From positions 1-64,000 of the forward strand of contig JAEZQY010000019.1 of NCBI GenBank assembly GCA_023441055.1: a stretch of DNA of 64,000 nucleotides, given 5' to 3'. This document shows, piece by piece, positions 9,155 through 16,648 of the stretch. The notes beneath the pieces are model-generated. The model saw only the letters and a program-made list of their open reading frames with translations. It had not been told where the DNA came from and did not search any database. A program made the position numbers and the translations under genes. The DNA comes from Bacillota bacterium (GTDB lineage: Bacteria > Bacillota > Bacilli > Paenibacillales > UBA4045). How positions within the stretch are numbered: position 1 is the first letter of the stretch; each line of letters opens with the position of its first letter.

Positions 9155-10497
9155 CGGATATGATGACTAATATGATAACGGATAATCGTAAGCCATGGAC
9201 GAATTGGTCGGGATCGGTTCTGACGCATCCGCATCACATCGCTTATCCCGCATCGATTGAAGAGGTAGTAGCGCTCATCCACCAGTGCGCCTCGGATGGG
9301 AAGTATATCCGCATGGTTGGCTCGGGTCATTCCTTCACACCGGTTGCGGCGTCCGATCACGTGCTGGTCTCGCTGGATCGTATGCAGGGCATCGTGAGCG
9401 TCGATCCTGCGGCACATACGGCTACGGTCTGGGCAGGCACGAAGCTGAGGCAGCTCGGTGAGCTGCTGCATACGGAGGGGCTGGCGCAGGAGAATATGGG
9501 AGATATCGATGTACAGTCGATCGCCGGCGCGATTAGCACGGGCACACACGGCACCGGAGCTAGCGTCGGCACGATTGCGACACAGGTGACGGGCATTAAG
9601 GTTGTCAACGGTCTAGGTGAGGTCTTGACCTGCACCGTGGACACGCATCCAGAACGATTCAAGGCGCTGCAGATCTCACTCGGGACCCTCGGTATTATTG
9701 TTCAGGTCACCCTCCGCCTCAGACCCTCCTATGTGCTGGCCTATGAGAGCAAGCGGATGGCGCTGGCGGACTGCCTCTTACAATTGCCTGCGCTTCGGCG
9801 GGAGAACCGGCACTTCGAGTTCTTCTGGTTCCCTTATGCGGATACCTGCCAGGTTAAGCTGATGAATGAAGGGATTGCGCCTACTCCGACCAACAAGCTG
9901 CGAGATTATATCAAGGACCACCTGCTCGAAAATACAACCCTCAAAGTCCTTTCCGAGCTTTGTCGTCTACTTCCTGCTGCTACCTCCGCTGTCAGCCGAT
10001 TAAGCGCTTCTGCGGTACCCGTCGGCTCGAAGGCGGATTACAGCTACCGCATCTTCGCTACGGAGCGGCTAGTCCGATTTCACGAGATGGAGTATAATGT
10101 GCCGGCGGAAGCAATGGCCGATGTTGTTCGTGAGATGAGAGAGGCGATGGAGCGGGAGCGGTTCAGGGTCCATTTTCCAATTGAGTGTCGGTATGTGGCT
10201 GCGGATGATATCTGGCTCAGTCCCTCGTATGGCCGAGATTCCGCTTATATTGCGGTCCATATGTATCGAGGCATGCCGTATGAGCGCTACTTCGAGGTGA
10301 TGGAGCAGATCTTCCTGCGCTATGAAGGTAGGCCGCATTGGGGGAAGATGCATTCGCTGGCTGCTTCTCAATTGAAGGAGCGGTATCCGATGTGGGAGCA
10401 GTACGCGCGTATTCGTGAGCAGATGGATCCACAGGAGCTGTTCCTAAGTCCGTATATGCGACAGCTGCTAGTAACTGAGGGGGATGATGTCTTATGA
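9151..10497 (+). CDS. FAD-linked D-arabinono-1,4-lactone oxidase-like oxidoreductase
   Basis: About 448 residues. An N-terminal FAD_binding_4 domain (residues 25-195) carries VGSGHSF; His60 matches the position that binds FAD covalently in aldonolactone and alditol oxidases. The C-terminal ALO domain ends with the family hallmark HWGK (in RPHWGKMHSLA). Such enzymes oxidise aldono-lactones, alditols or related polyols with O2. ATG 9151 overlaps the upstream stop and follows a G-rich ribosome binding site at 9131-9142; the longer GTG 9142 start is less likely. The gene is translationally coupled at both ends, so it probably acts with the PLP enzyme and the SDR on one substrate series. Confidence 0.88.
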   Translation: MTDMMTNMITDNRKPWTNWSGSVLTHPHHIAYPASIEEVVALIHQCASDGKYIRMVGSGHSFTPVAASDHVLVSLDRMQGIVSVDPAAHTATVWAGTKLRQLGELLHTEGLAQENMGDIDVQSIAGAISTGTHGTGASVGTIATQVTGIKVVNGLGEVLTCTVDTHPERFKALQISLGTLGIIVQVTLRLRPSYVLAYESKRMALADCLLQLPALRRENRHFEFFWFPYADTCQVKLMNEGIAPTPTNKLRDYIKDHLLENTTLKVLSELCRLLPAATSAVSRLSASAVPVGSKADYSYRIFATERLVRFHEMEYNVPAEAMADVVREMREAMERERFRVHFPIECRYVAADDIWLSPSYGRDSAYIAVHMYRGMPYERYFEVMEQIFLRYEGRPHWGKMHSLAASQLKERYPMWEQYARIREQMDPQELFLSPYMRQLLVTEGDDVL

Positions 10498-11408
10498 CGC
10501 AGGGACAGGATTGGGACACGAATAGGGGTGCGGCGATGAATAAGCCAGCAGTGCCTGGTCGGATCGCGGTTGTTACGGGTGCTAGCGGTGGAATGGGACG
10601 GGCGACTGCCGCGATTCTGGCGGCTGACCACGGTATGAAGGTGCTGCTGATCGTCCGTGATGCTAAGCGGGGGCAGGCAGCAGTAGATGAGGTCAATCGC
10701 TTAAGCGGCCGTAGTGATGCGGAGATGGTGTTGTGCGATCTGGCCTCCTTCGACAGCATCCGGTCAGCTGCAGCCTCGATTATGAGTAGAGTTGATTGTA
10801 TTGATGTGCTCGTTAATAATGCGGGTGTCATTACACTGAAGCGAGAAGAGACGGAGGATGGCTTGGAGCGGCAGCTGGGTGTCAATCATGTTGGACATTA
10901 TCTGCTGACGGGACTGCTGCTGCCATTACTGCTGCGCAGCAGCGCGGGGCGTATCGTCGTTGTCTCCTCAGATGCCCATAAGATTGGCCGGATGGATTAC
11001 GAGGATCCGGGTATGAGCAAGAGCTTCAAGATATGGACCGCCTATGGACGTTCGAAGCTGGCGAATATCTGGTTCACGCGAGAGCTGGCATCGCGTCTGA
11101 CTGCAACGAAGGTGACGGTGAATGCGCTCCATCCAGGAGCCGTATCCACCGACATCGGCGTAAACCGCAAGTCTGGCTTCGGCAGACTGATTCATAAGAT
11201 GCTGCGCCCCTTCTTCCTCACACCAGAGCAAGGCTCTGAGACAGCCGTCTATCTGGCCACAGCCCCGGAGCTGGCAGGACAATCCGGCGGCTATTATTAT
11301 CGCAAGAAGCGTACTCGCCCATCGGCTAGAGCGGAGGATGCAGAGGCAGCATCACGATTCTGGGTGTGGAGCGAGCAGGCCACCGATTTCAAGTTAGACA
11401 TTCGTTGA
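10494..11408 (+). CDS. Short-chain dehydrogenase/reductase (classical SDR)
   Basis: 304 residues, NAD(P)-dependent oxidoreductase with a Rossmann fold. Visible motifs are the nucleotide-binding TGASGGMG (28-35), NNAG (in VLVNNAGVI), the catalytic Ser region VVVSSDAHK, and YGRSK (Y184, K188). It resembles the retinol-dehydrogenase/WW-oxidoreductase-like subgroup. ATG 10494 overlaps the previous stop (ATGA). An internal ATG at 10536 would remove a poorly conserved-looking leader of 14 residues and is an alternative start. It is the third and last gene of the operon; tRNA-Arg follows after 58 bp. Confidence 0.88.
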   Translation: MTQGQDWDTNRGAAMNKPAVPGRIAVVTGASGGMGRATAAILAADHGMKVLLIVRDAKRGQAAVDEVNRLSGRSDAEMVLCDLASFDSIRSAAASIMSRVDCIDVLVNNAGVITLKREETEDGLERQLGVNHVGHYLLTGLLLPLLLRSSAGRIVVVSSDAHKIGRMDYEDPGMSKSFKIWTAYGRSKLANIWFTRELASRLTATKVTVNALHPGAVSTDIGVNRKSGFGRLIHKMLRPFFLTPEQGSETAVYLATAPELAGQSGGYYYRKKRTRPSARAEDAEAASRFWVWSEQATDFKLDIR

Positions 11409-11435
11409 CATTGCTTTTCTACGGAGGATTTGATA
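11405..11435 (+). promoter_or_regulatory. Possible promoter of tRNA-Arg
   Basis: A perfect TTGACA (11405-11410) stands 19 bp before TTGATA (11430-11435), about 30 bp ahead of the tRNA. The long spacer and weak -10 make this tentative. Confidence 0.35.
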
Positions 11436-11466
11436 AAGTTACATTCGGTAGGAATGACTTTATCAT

Positions 11467-11543
11467 GCGTCCTTAGCTCAGTTGGATAGAGCGTTTGGCT
11501 TCGAACCAAAAGGCCGGGAGTTCGAGTCTCTCAGGACGCGCCA
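11467..11543 (+). tRNA. tRNA-Arg (anticodon TCG, codon CGA), CCA encoded
   Basis: Full cloverleaf. The acceptor stem is GCGTCCT/AGGACGC and the D-arm is GCTC...GAGC. The anticodon stem TTTGG/CCAAA encloses loop CTTCGAA with anticodon TCG. The T-arm GGGAG-TTCGAGT-CTCTC is intact. The discriminator is G11540 and CCA is encoded at 11541-11543. Confidence 0.95.
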
Positions 11544-11557
11544 TTATTCTTAAGATC

Positions 11558-11600
11558 AAGCCCATGGATTAGCAGGTAGCTGCTACACTGTGGGCTTTTG
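11558..11600 (+). terminator. Terminator hairpin after tRNA-Arg
   Basis: AAGCCCA (11558-11564) pairs with TGGGCTT (11591-11597) and is followed by TTGATG. A second stem, TAGCAG/CTGCTA, nests inside. It ends tRNA-Arg transcription before the next operon. Confidence 0.7.
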
Positions 11601-11616
11601 ATGTAGGTGGGTGATC

Positions 11617-12300
11617 ATGGTGAATCAGGGCAAGAACATTCTAATCATTGAAGATGATCAAGAAATCAGCAGGCTGCTGCACGTGATACTAACGAAAGCG
11701 GGATTGCTGCCAGTCGCGGCGTATTCCGGTACAGAGGGTCTGCTGCAGCTGCAGCATCAAGCATTCGATCTAATCTTATTGGATCTGATGCTGCCAGGCA
11801 AAAGCGGCGAAGCCCTCATCCAAGAAGTCAGACAGAATAGTGCCGTTCCGATTATAGTGATTTCGGCCAAGGTTGATGTTGCGAGTAAGGTGCAGGTCTT
11901 GAAGATGGGAGCGGATGATTATATTACGAAACCGTTCAATCAAGAAGAAGTGCTGGCCAGGGTGGAGGTCCAATTAAGAAAAGCAGGTGCTTCCCCGCTG
12001 CAGACAGCGGAATTGAAATGGCGCGGTATTGTTATCCATAGTGAGAAACGATCAGTAACGTTAGACGGGGAGGAACTGCAGCTGACGAATGCGGAATATG
12101 ACATTCTCGCATACTTGGTGAGCAAGCCTGATCGTGCCCTGTCTAAGAAGGAGATTTATGAAGGCATCTGGCGGGGGACCTATTATGGCGATGATAATAC
12201 GATTAGTGTGCACGTCTCCAATCTTCGCAAGAAGATGTCCGAGATCACGAGGGAAGAGTATATCAAGACCATTTGGGGAGTAGGCTTCATGCTTGTTTAA
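11617..12300 (+). CDS. OmpR/PhoB-type response regulator of a peptide-sensing ABC module
   Basis: 227 residues from ATG 11617; the longest frame opens at GTG 11611, but TAGGTGGG at 11603-11610 sits correctly for the ATG. The receiver domain has E/D pocket residues IEDD, phospho-acceptor D56 (LILLDLMLPGKSGE) and Lys in DYITKPF. The C-terminal winged helix ends in YIKTIWGVGFML. Downstream are an ABC ATPase, an ABC-2 permease and a one-span histidine kinase, the usual make-up of lantibiotic/bacitracin-type resistance modules. A 214-bp gap holding a structured repeat separates it from the ATPase gene, so it may be transcribed at a different level. Confidence 0.92.
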   Translation: MVNQGKNILIIEDDQEISRLLHVILTKAGLLPVAAYSGTEGLLQLQHQAFDLILLDLMLPGKSGEALIQEVRQNSAVPIIVISAKVDVASKVQVLKMGADDYITKPFNQEEVLARVEVQLRKAGASPLQTAELKWRGIVIHSEKRSVTLDGEELQLTNAEYDILAYLVSKPDRALSKKEIYEGIWRGTYYGDDNTISVHVSNLRKKMSEITREEYIKTIWGVGFMLV

Positions 12301-12424
12301 TATATAAGCGTATAAGTTTTCAACTTAAAGGTGCTTATATATCGATGATAAAACGGAAACGCCCTTGCTTACGAAGTAGTTTGCTTCGCAAACTTGGAAG
12401 ACGGCAGAGCCGTTTATCTGGGCC
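12301..12424 (+). repeat. Structured intergenic repeat, copy A
   Basis: Begins directly after the regulator's stop codon. Its left part is a hairpin (TATATAAGC...GCTTATATA enclosing AAGTT/AACTT). An inverted pair TAAAACGG (12349-12356) and CCGTTTA (12410-12416) encloses a 32-base core at 12367-12398, itself a hairpin (AGTTTGC/GCAAACT). A second copy lies at 60784-60916, where both outer flanks keep the same orientation but the core is reverse-complemented (31 of 32 bases match). The rest of the gap to 12514 holds nothing recognisable except the ribosome binding site AAGGAG of the next gene. Confidence 0.8.
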
Positions 12425-12514
12425 GCTTTATGAATTCTTTATGATGTGCTTAAAGGATTTTAAAGACTTCTCAATTAAACTGAAGACAGGAATTCAGTGA
12501 AGGAGTCAAACTAG

Positions 12515-13432
12515 ATGGAGAATATCATTCAGACGTATCAACTGACGAAAGCCTTTAAGGGAAGAACGGTTATTAAGCCACTTGACTTCCTATTGAGGAA
12601 AGGCGAAATCTGTGCGCTAGTCGGAAAGAATGGTGCAGGGAAATCAACGCTGTTCAAGCTTCTTGCAGGACAGCTGCAGCCTACAACGGGAGAGTTTCAG
12701 CTATTCGGTAAGTCGGGCAATGAGCTCGGACAAGCAAAGAAGAGAATGGGTTTCATGATCGAAACGCCGGCCTTCTTCCCCGACTTCACAGCCATTCAGA
12801 ATCTGGAGTACTTCCGGATTCAGCGAGGTGTCGTGGACAAGAAACGTATCTATGACGTGCTGGAGATTGTCGATCTGGCCCATGAACAGAAGAAGCCATT
12901 CAGAGATTATTCCTTGGGGATGAAGCAGCGATTAGGCATAGCCCTATGTCTCCTGAGTAGTCCCGATTGTCTAGTGCTTGACGAGCCGATCAACGGGCTG
13001 GATGCGGAAGGCATTATGGAAATCCGCCAATTACTGCGGAAGCTCAATCAGGAAAAGCAGATCACGATTCTGATTTCCAGTCATATTTTATCGGAATTGG
13101 AGCTGCTGGCAACGCGTTATGTGTTCATGAAGAATGGTGTTATTGTCGAGGATCTGAGTAAAGCGTCTCTGGAAGAGAAGAGCATGAAGCGAATTCAGTT
13201 AACCGTCGATGACCCGGCGAAGACGGCGCAATTACTAGAACGGGCCTATACGGATATGGTGTATAAAGTCCTTCCAGACCAAGTGATTACGATCCAGAAT
13301 TATGTAGAGCATAGCGGGGATATCAATCGGCTGCTGGTGGATAATGGGGTATTGGTTAAGGAGTTCCGCATTGAATCGCTCAATCTGGAGGAGTATTTCT
13401 TGGGATTAGTGGAGGGGGATCGCCATGATTAA
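12515..13432 (+). CDS. ABC transporter ATP-binding protein, peptide-resistance type
   Basis: 305 residues. Walker A is GKNGAGKST (about 37-45), the signature is YSLGMKQR, Walker B is CLVLDEP, and the H-loop lies in ISSHIL. A C-terminal extension of about 85 residues follows the ABC domain, as in BcrA- and lantibiotic-immunity-type ATPases. It energises the ABC-2 permease whose gene overlaps its end by 8 bp. It probably expels or removes a membrane-active peptide. AAGGAG lies 10 bases before the start. Confidence 0.92.
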   Translation: MENIIQTYQLTKAFKGRTVIKPLDFLLRKGEICALVGKNGAGKSTLFKLLAGQLQPTTGEFQLFGKSGNELGQAKKRMGFMIETPAFFPDFTAIQNLEYFRIQRGVVDKKRIYDVLEIVDLAHEQKKPFRDYSLGMKQRLGIALCLLSSPDCLVLDEPINGLDAEGIMEIRQLLRKLNQEKQITILISSHILSELELLATRYVFMKNGVIVEDLSKASLEEKSMKRIQLTVDDPAKTAQLLERAYTDMVYKVLPDQVITIQNYVEHSGDINRLLVDNGVLVKEFRIESLNLEEYFLGLVEGDRHD

Positions 13433-14174
13433 TTATTTGAAGAGTGAACAGTATCGTCTGCTGCGTAAGACAGGCTTCTACCTGACAGGCGCGATTGGGT
13501 TATTGCTAATTGTCGCTGCTGCGCTAGTTCTATATGCAATTGATCAGGCGGATCCGAATTTTCCTTATGCCAGGAATGACTTCTTCTATGCGAATGTCAT
13601 TAGCAGCGGTATTCTTATTATTATAGTAGGGTTTCTCTATAACATCATGCTAACGGGCAAGGATATGACGTTGATTAAGCAGTCTATCTCGTTCGGTGTA
13701 TCCAGGACAACTATATTCTGGTCGAAGTTCATTCTGACATTAAGTGCATTCCTCCTGATCTGTGTTGTCGGTATAGGGTTGACGATTGTATTAGGAGAGA
13801 AGTTGATGACCAGCGAGGAGCAATGGATCGGAAAGTATCTAATTGCAATTGTCAATATGATTCCCCTTGTCCTGAGCGGATTCAGTCTGATCCATACGAT
13901 GAAGCTGCTGAAGGTCGGCGAGGTTTATATTATTATTGTGCTATTGTTCACATATGTCATATCGGGAGATATGCTGCGGCTGCTGTTCCGTCCGATTGCG
14001 GGTTTGAACGAGCTCTATCACTATGCGCCTGATACCTTGTTGAATGAAAACCTGATGAACTATATGGACGAGACCGTCCAATTCGGATACCACTATTGGG
14101 TGACAGGCCTCGTCATTACCGCAGTTGCCCTGTTCATTGGCGTGAAGCGGTTCGCCAGCACCAACATCGATTGA
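13425..14174 (+). CDS. ABC-2 type permease partner
   Basis: 249 residues with six predicted membrane spans (about 17-37, 52-71, 98-121, 137-157, 168-186, 220-240), the size and layout of BcrB/immunity-type permeases. It overlaps the ATPase gene by 8 bp and ends 10 bp before the kinase gene. No substrate-specific motif is visible. An isolated kinase-permease-ATPase-regulator set normally senses the same peptide that it exports. Confidence 0.85.
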   Translation: MINYLKSEQYRLLRKTGFYLTGAIGLLLIVAAALVLYAIDQADPNFPYARNDFFYANVISSGILIIIVGFLYNIMLTGKDMTLIKQSISFGVSRTTIFWSKFILTLSAFLLICVVGIGLTIVLGEKLMTSEEQWIGKYLIAIVNMIPLVLSGFSLIHTMKLLKVGEVYIIIVLLFTYVISGDMLRLLFRPIAGLNELYHYAPDTLLNENLMNYMDETVQFGYHYWVTGLVITAVALFIGVKRFASTNID

Positions 14175-14183
14175 TGAGAAGGG

Positions 14184-15095
14184 ATGAATAATGTGAGCTG
14201 GTTGATCATTACGATTCTCGTTGTGCTGCTCATGGTTACAGTCAGCATGCTGCTGTTGTTTCATTGGGATGTCAGAAGCATGTCGAATCAATTAGGGAAG
14301 ATCAATGCCAATTTCGGGACGAATGAATTGGTTCGCACCCACACGCACAATAGAAGCTTGGCCCGATTCGCATCGGAGATCAACCAGCTCATTCATCTAT
14401 ACAAGCAGGATCAGCAGACGGCATCTACAAGAGAAATGGTGCTGAAACAGGAGATTACGAATATCTCGCATGATTTGCGAACACCAATAACCTCAATTAA
14501 AGGGTTCTCGGAGCTATTATCGGATCCAGCTATGTCCGAAGCAGAGAAGGCAGAATTCCTAGCGATTATTCAGAAGAAGATTGATCATCTCACGATGATT
14601 GTCGACTTATTCTATGAGCTCTCGCAGCTCGAGTCTTCGGACAAGCAATTGACGATGGATCAACAGCAGCTAGGGCAGATTGTTGTAGATACGATGTTGA
14701 TGTTCTATGAGGATTTCGAGAGCAAGCAGCTGAAGGTGGAAATGGATGAATTCGAAGTATCCCCGATTCTAGCTGATAAGAAAGCGACCATACGGATTGT
14801 AACGAATATGATTCAGAATGCGCTGACCTATGCCAAAAGCTACTTTTCAATTAGCCTACAGGAAGAGAAAGACTATATCCGATTAAGGGCTGTAAATGAT
14901 ATTGAGGAAATGCATGTGGGTGAGGTTCAACGGATATTCGAACGAACCTTCCGATTGGATTCCAGTCGAAGGGGCCCGCAGCTGGGGTTAGGGCTTCATA
15001 TTGTGCAGCAGCTTATTGAGAAGCAAGGCGGGCAAGCAGTCGCTGATGTCCAAGGGAATACATTTATCCTTGAAGTGTCATTTAGAAAGGCGTGA
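14184..15095 (+). CDS. Histidine kinase with one membrane span, lantibiotic/CprK-like
   Basis: 303 residues. One N-terminal membrane span (7-27) with almost no outer domain is followed by a short linker. The HisKA box is NISHDLRTPITSIKGF with phospho-acceptor H96, and the N-box is RIVTNMIQNALTYA. The usual G1 motif DxGxG is replaced by VNDIEEM, while a G2-like GLGLHIVQQL is present. Such degeneration occurs in peptide-sensing kinases of this kind. With no sensor domain it probably reads transporter activity through contact with the permease. The ATG at 14184 directly abuts AGAAGGG; GTG 14193 would give normal spacing and is a plausible start. Confidence 0.88.
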   Translation: MNNVSWLIITILVVLLMVTVSMLLLFHWDVRSMSNQLGKINANFGTNELVRTHTHNRSLARFASEINQLIHLYKQDQQTASTREMVLKQEITNISHDLRTPITSIKGFSELLSDPAMSEAEKAEFLAIIQKKIDHLTMIVDLFYELSQLESSDKQLTMDQQQLGQIVVDTMLMFYEDFESKQLKVEMDEFEVSPILADKKATIRIVTNMIQNALTYAKSYFSISLQEEKDYIRLRAVNDIEEMHVGEVQRIFERTFRLDSSRRGPQLGLGLHIVQQLIEKQGGQAVADVQGNTFILEVSFRKA

Positions 15096-15101
15096 TCGAA
15101 T

Positions 15102-15659
15102 TTGACCATGAATGTGAACACACTAGAGCAGCATGTTCCCGTACTCAATATTATTGGACCTGTTGGCATTGGAAAGTCGAGTGCCGCAGATGCCATATCA
15201 GAGATACTTCAATATGAGTATGCGTACCCGCATGCGGTAGTCGATCTAGATCATGTAAGGCGTGCTTACCCTGCTCCAAGTGAGGATCGATTCAACATGG
15301 AGCTTGGGTTCAACAATCTAGCTGCCGTCTGGCGCAACTATTGCAGGGCGGGTGCTAAGTGTCTAATCATTCCAAGTGTCATGGAGAGCGCAGAACATCT
15401 AGAGCGGATTTGCGTAGCTGTTCCCGGAGCCCAATTATTCGTTGTTCGTCTTGTTGCATCACTGGAAGTCAATCATGCTCGAATACGCGGCAGGGAGAAG
15501 GAAATTAACTCCCTAAATTGGCATCTGCAGCGTTCAACCCAGCTCTCTAGGGAACTTGCTGAAAAGCGGTTGGAGCATGTACTTGTAGACACGGAGGGGA
15601 AGTTGCCTTCGGACATTGGTCGAGAAATCATTGGTAAATGGGGAATCGTTGAAAAGTAA
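15102..15659 (+). CDS. P-loop nucleoside/shikimate-kinase-like protein of unknown substrate
   Basis: About 185 residues. A Walker A motif GPVGIGKSS lies near residues 19-27. A DLDHVRRAYP segment near 50 fits a phospho-acceptor or Walker B-like position of small-molecule kinases, and an Arg-rich lid (HARIRGREKE) lies near 125. This is the layout of the adenylate/shikimate/APS kinase superfamily, but no specific family is clear. The start is TTG 15102 (AGAAAGG 11 bases upstream) or ATG 15108. It lies 6 bp after the kinase gene, so it is probably co-transcribed. A role in peptide resistance is not evident. Confidence 0.65.
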   Translation: MTMNVNTLEQHVPVLNIIGPVGIGKSSAADAISEILQYEYAYPHAVVDLDHVRRAYPAPSEDRFNMELGFNNLAAVWRNYCRAGAKCLIIPSVMESAEHLERICVAVPGAQLFVVRLVASLEVNHARIRGREKEINSLNWHLQRSTQLSRELAEKRLEHVLVDTEGKLPSDIGREIIGKWGIVEK

Positions 15660-15660
15660 A

Positions 15661-15692
15661 TAAGCCCCTCTCCGCTGCAGAGATGAGGCTTA
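15661..15692. terminator. Hairpin between convergent genes
   Basis: TAAGCC (15661-15666) pairs with GGCTTA (15687-15692), with an inner CTCT/AGAG pairing. It lies just after the P-loop protein's stop and just before the end of the minus-strand regulator. T-rich sequence is weak on both sides. Confidence 0.5.
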
Positions 15693-15704
15693 GTTCGCGT
15701 TATA

Positions 15705-16625
15705 TTAGTTCTTAATCTCTTGCTGATACCAATGCTCCCATTGCTCCGGCTTATCTCCGATAACATAACGCTGGTAAGGGTGGGAGGCGTCTAGCGAGTC
15801 GAAGCCCCTGCCCCCTAGCAGGAGCTTCACTTGAGGACAAGCATCAAGGATTTGGTTAATGTATGGGACGGTATGCTCTAATCGGCCAGCCTCCGAGGAG
15901 GAGATACAGAGCATCTGTGCCGCTTTATCGTGAATTAACTCAACTAGATCATCTACAGGAGTATCCTGACCGAGGTAGATGACCTCCATCCCCTTGCGGC
16001 GCAGGAATAGTGAGAACATCATGAGACCCATCTCATGCCGTTCTCCTGCTGGACATGTTGCAATCACCTTAGGTAAGGAAGCGTGAATGTGGAACATTCG
16101 GAACAACTGCATGCATCGCTGCCTGACGAATTCGCTGGCCAGATGCTCCTTGGCTACAGACACCAACCCCTGCTCCCAATCATCGCCAATCCGAATCATC
16201 AGAGGGACGAGAACGTTATGGAGAACGACTTCTAATTCATACATCGCGAAGCCTGCATCAACTAATGCATGAGCCTTCTCTATATCAATGCTCATCAGAG
16301 CTTTATAGAGCTCGGCTTGCAGGCTATGGTAATTAGAGGTCAGCTCTGATTGGGAATGATTGTGCAGAGGCAGGTCAGGCGATTCCCTCTTCTTCTTAAG
16401 CAGCTGCACGGCTTGGCTGATGCTCATGCCTTTCTCGCTGGTTTGCTGCTGCAGCCATCTTAAGTCCTCTACATCTTGATCTGAGTATAGTCGATGTCCT
16501 CCCTCGCTTCGAACAGGGTGAACAGCGCCATATCGATTCTCCCAAGCGCGTATCGTTACGGGAGGCAGCCCCAGCAGCGAGGAGACCATCTTCATGTTGT
16601 ACAACTGACTCACCCTCACTTCCAT
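15705..16625 (-). CDS. MerR-type regulator with B12-binding light-sensor domain (CarH/LitR-like)
   Basis: 306 residues. The N-terminal MerR helix-turn-helix covers 8-75 (MVSSLLGLPPVTIRAWENRYG). A four-helix domain follows with the W-x9-EH motif, W150 and E160-H161, which in CarH caps the adenosyl group. Then comes a cobalamin-binding Rossmann domain with E195-x-H197-x-x-G200 giving the lower axial ligand, and a GG near 270. All motifs needed for adenosylcobalamin-dependent light sensing are present. CarH-type proteins bind DNA as dark tetramers and fall apart in light. It lies 23 bp after the MMPL exporter gene on the same strand, so the two are probably one transcript. The exact start is uncertain; GTG four codons in also fits. 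Confidence 0.85.
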   Translation of the reverse strand: MEVRVSQLYNMKMVSSLLGLPPVTIRAWENRYGAVHPVRSEGGHRLYSDQDVEDLRWLQQQTSEKGMSISQAVQLLKKKRESPDLPLHNHSQSELTSNYHSLQAELYKALMSIDIEKAHALVDAGFAMYELEVVLHNVLVPLMIRIGDDWEQGLVSVAKEHLASEFVRQRCMQLFRMFHIHASLPKVIATCPAGERHEMGLMMFSLFLRRKGMEVIYLGQDTPVDDLVELIHDKAAQMLCISSSEAGRLEHTVPYINQILDACPQVKLLLGGRGFDSLDASHPYQRYVIGDKPEQWEHWYQQEIKN

Positions 16626-16648
16626 TGCCTTTATTCATTTCTACCCAT

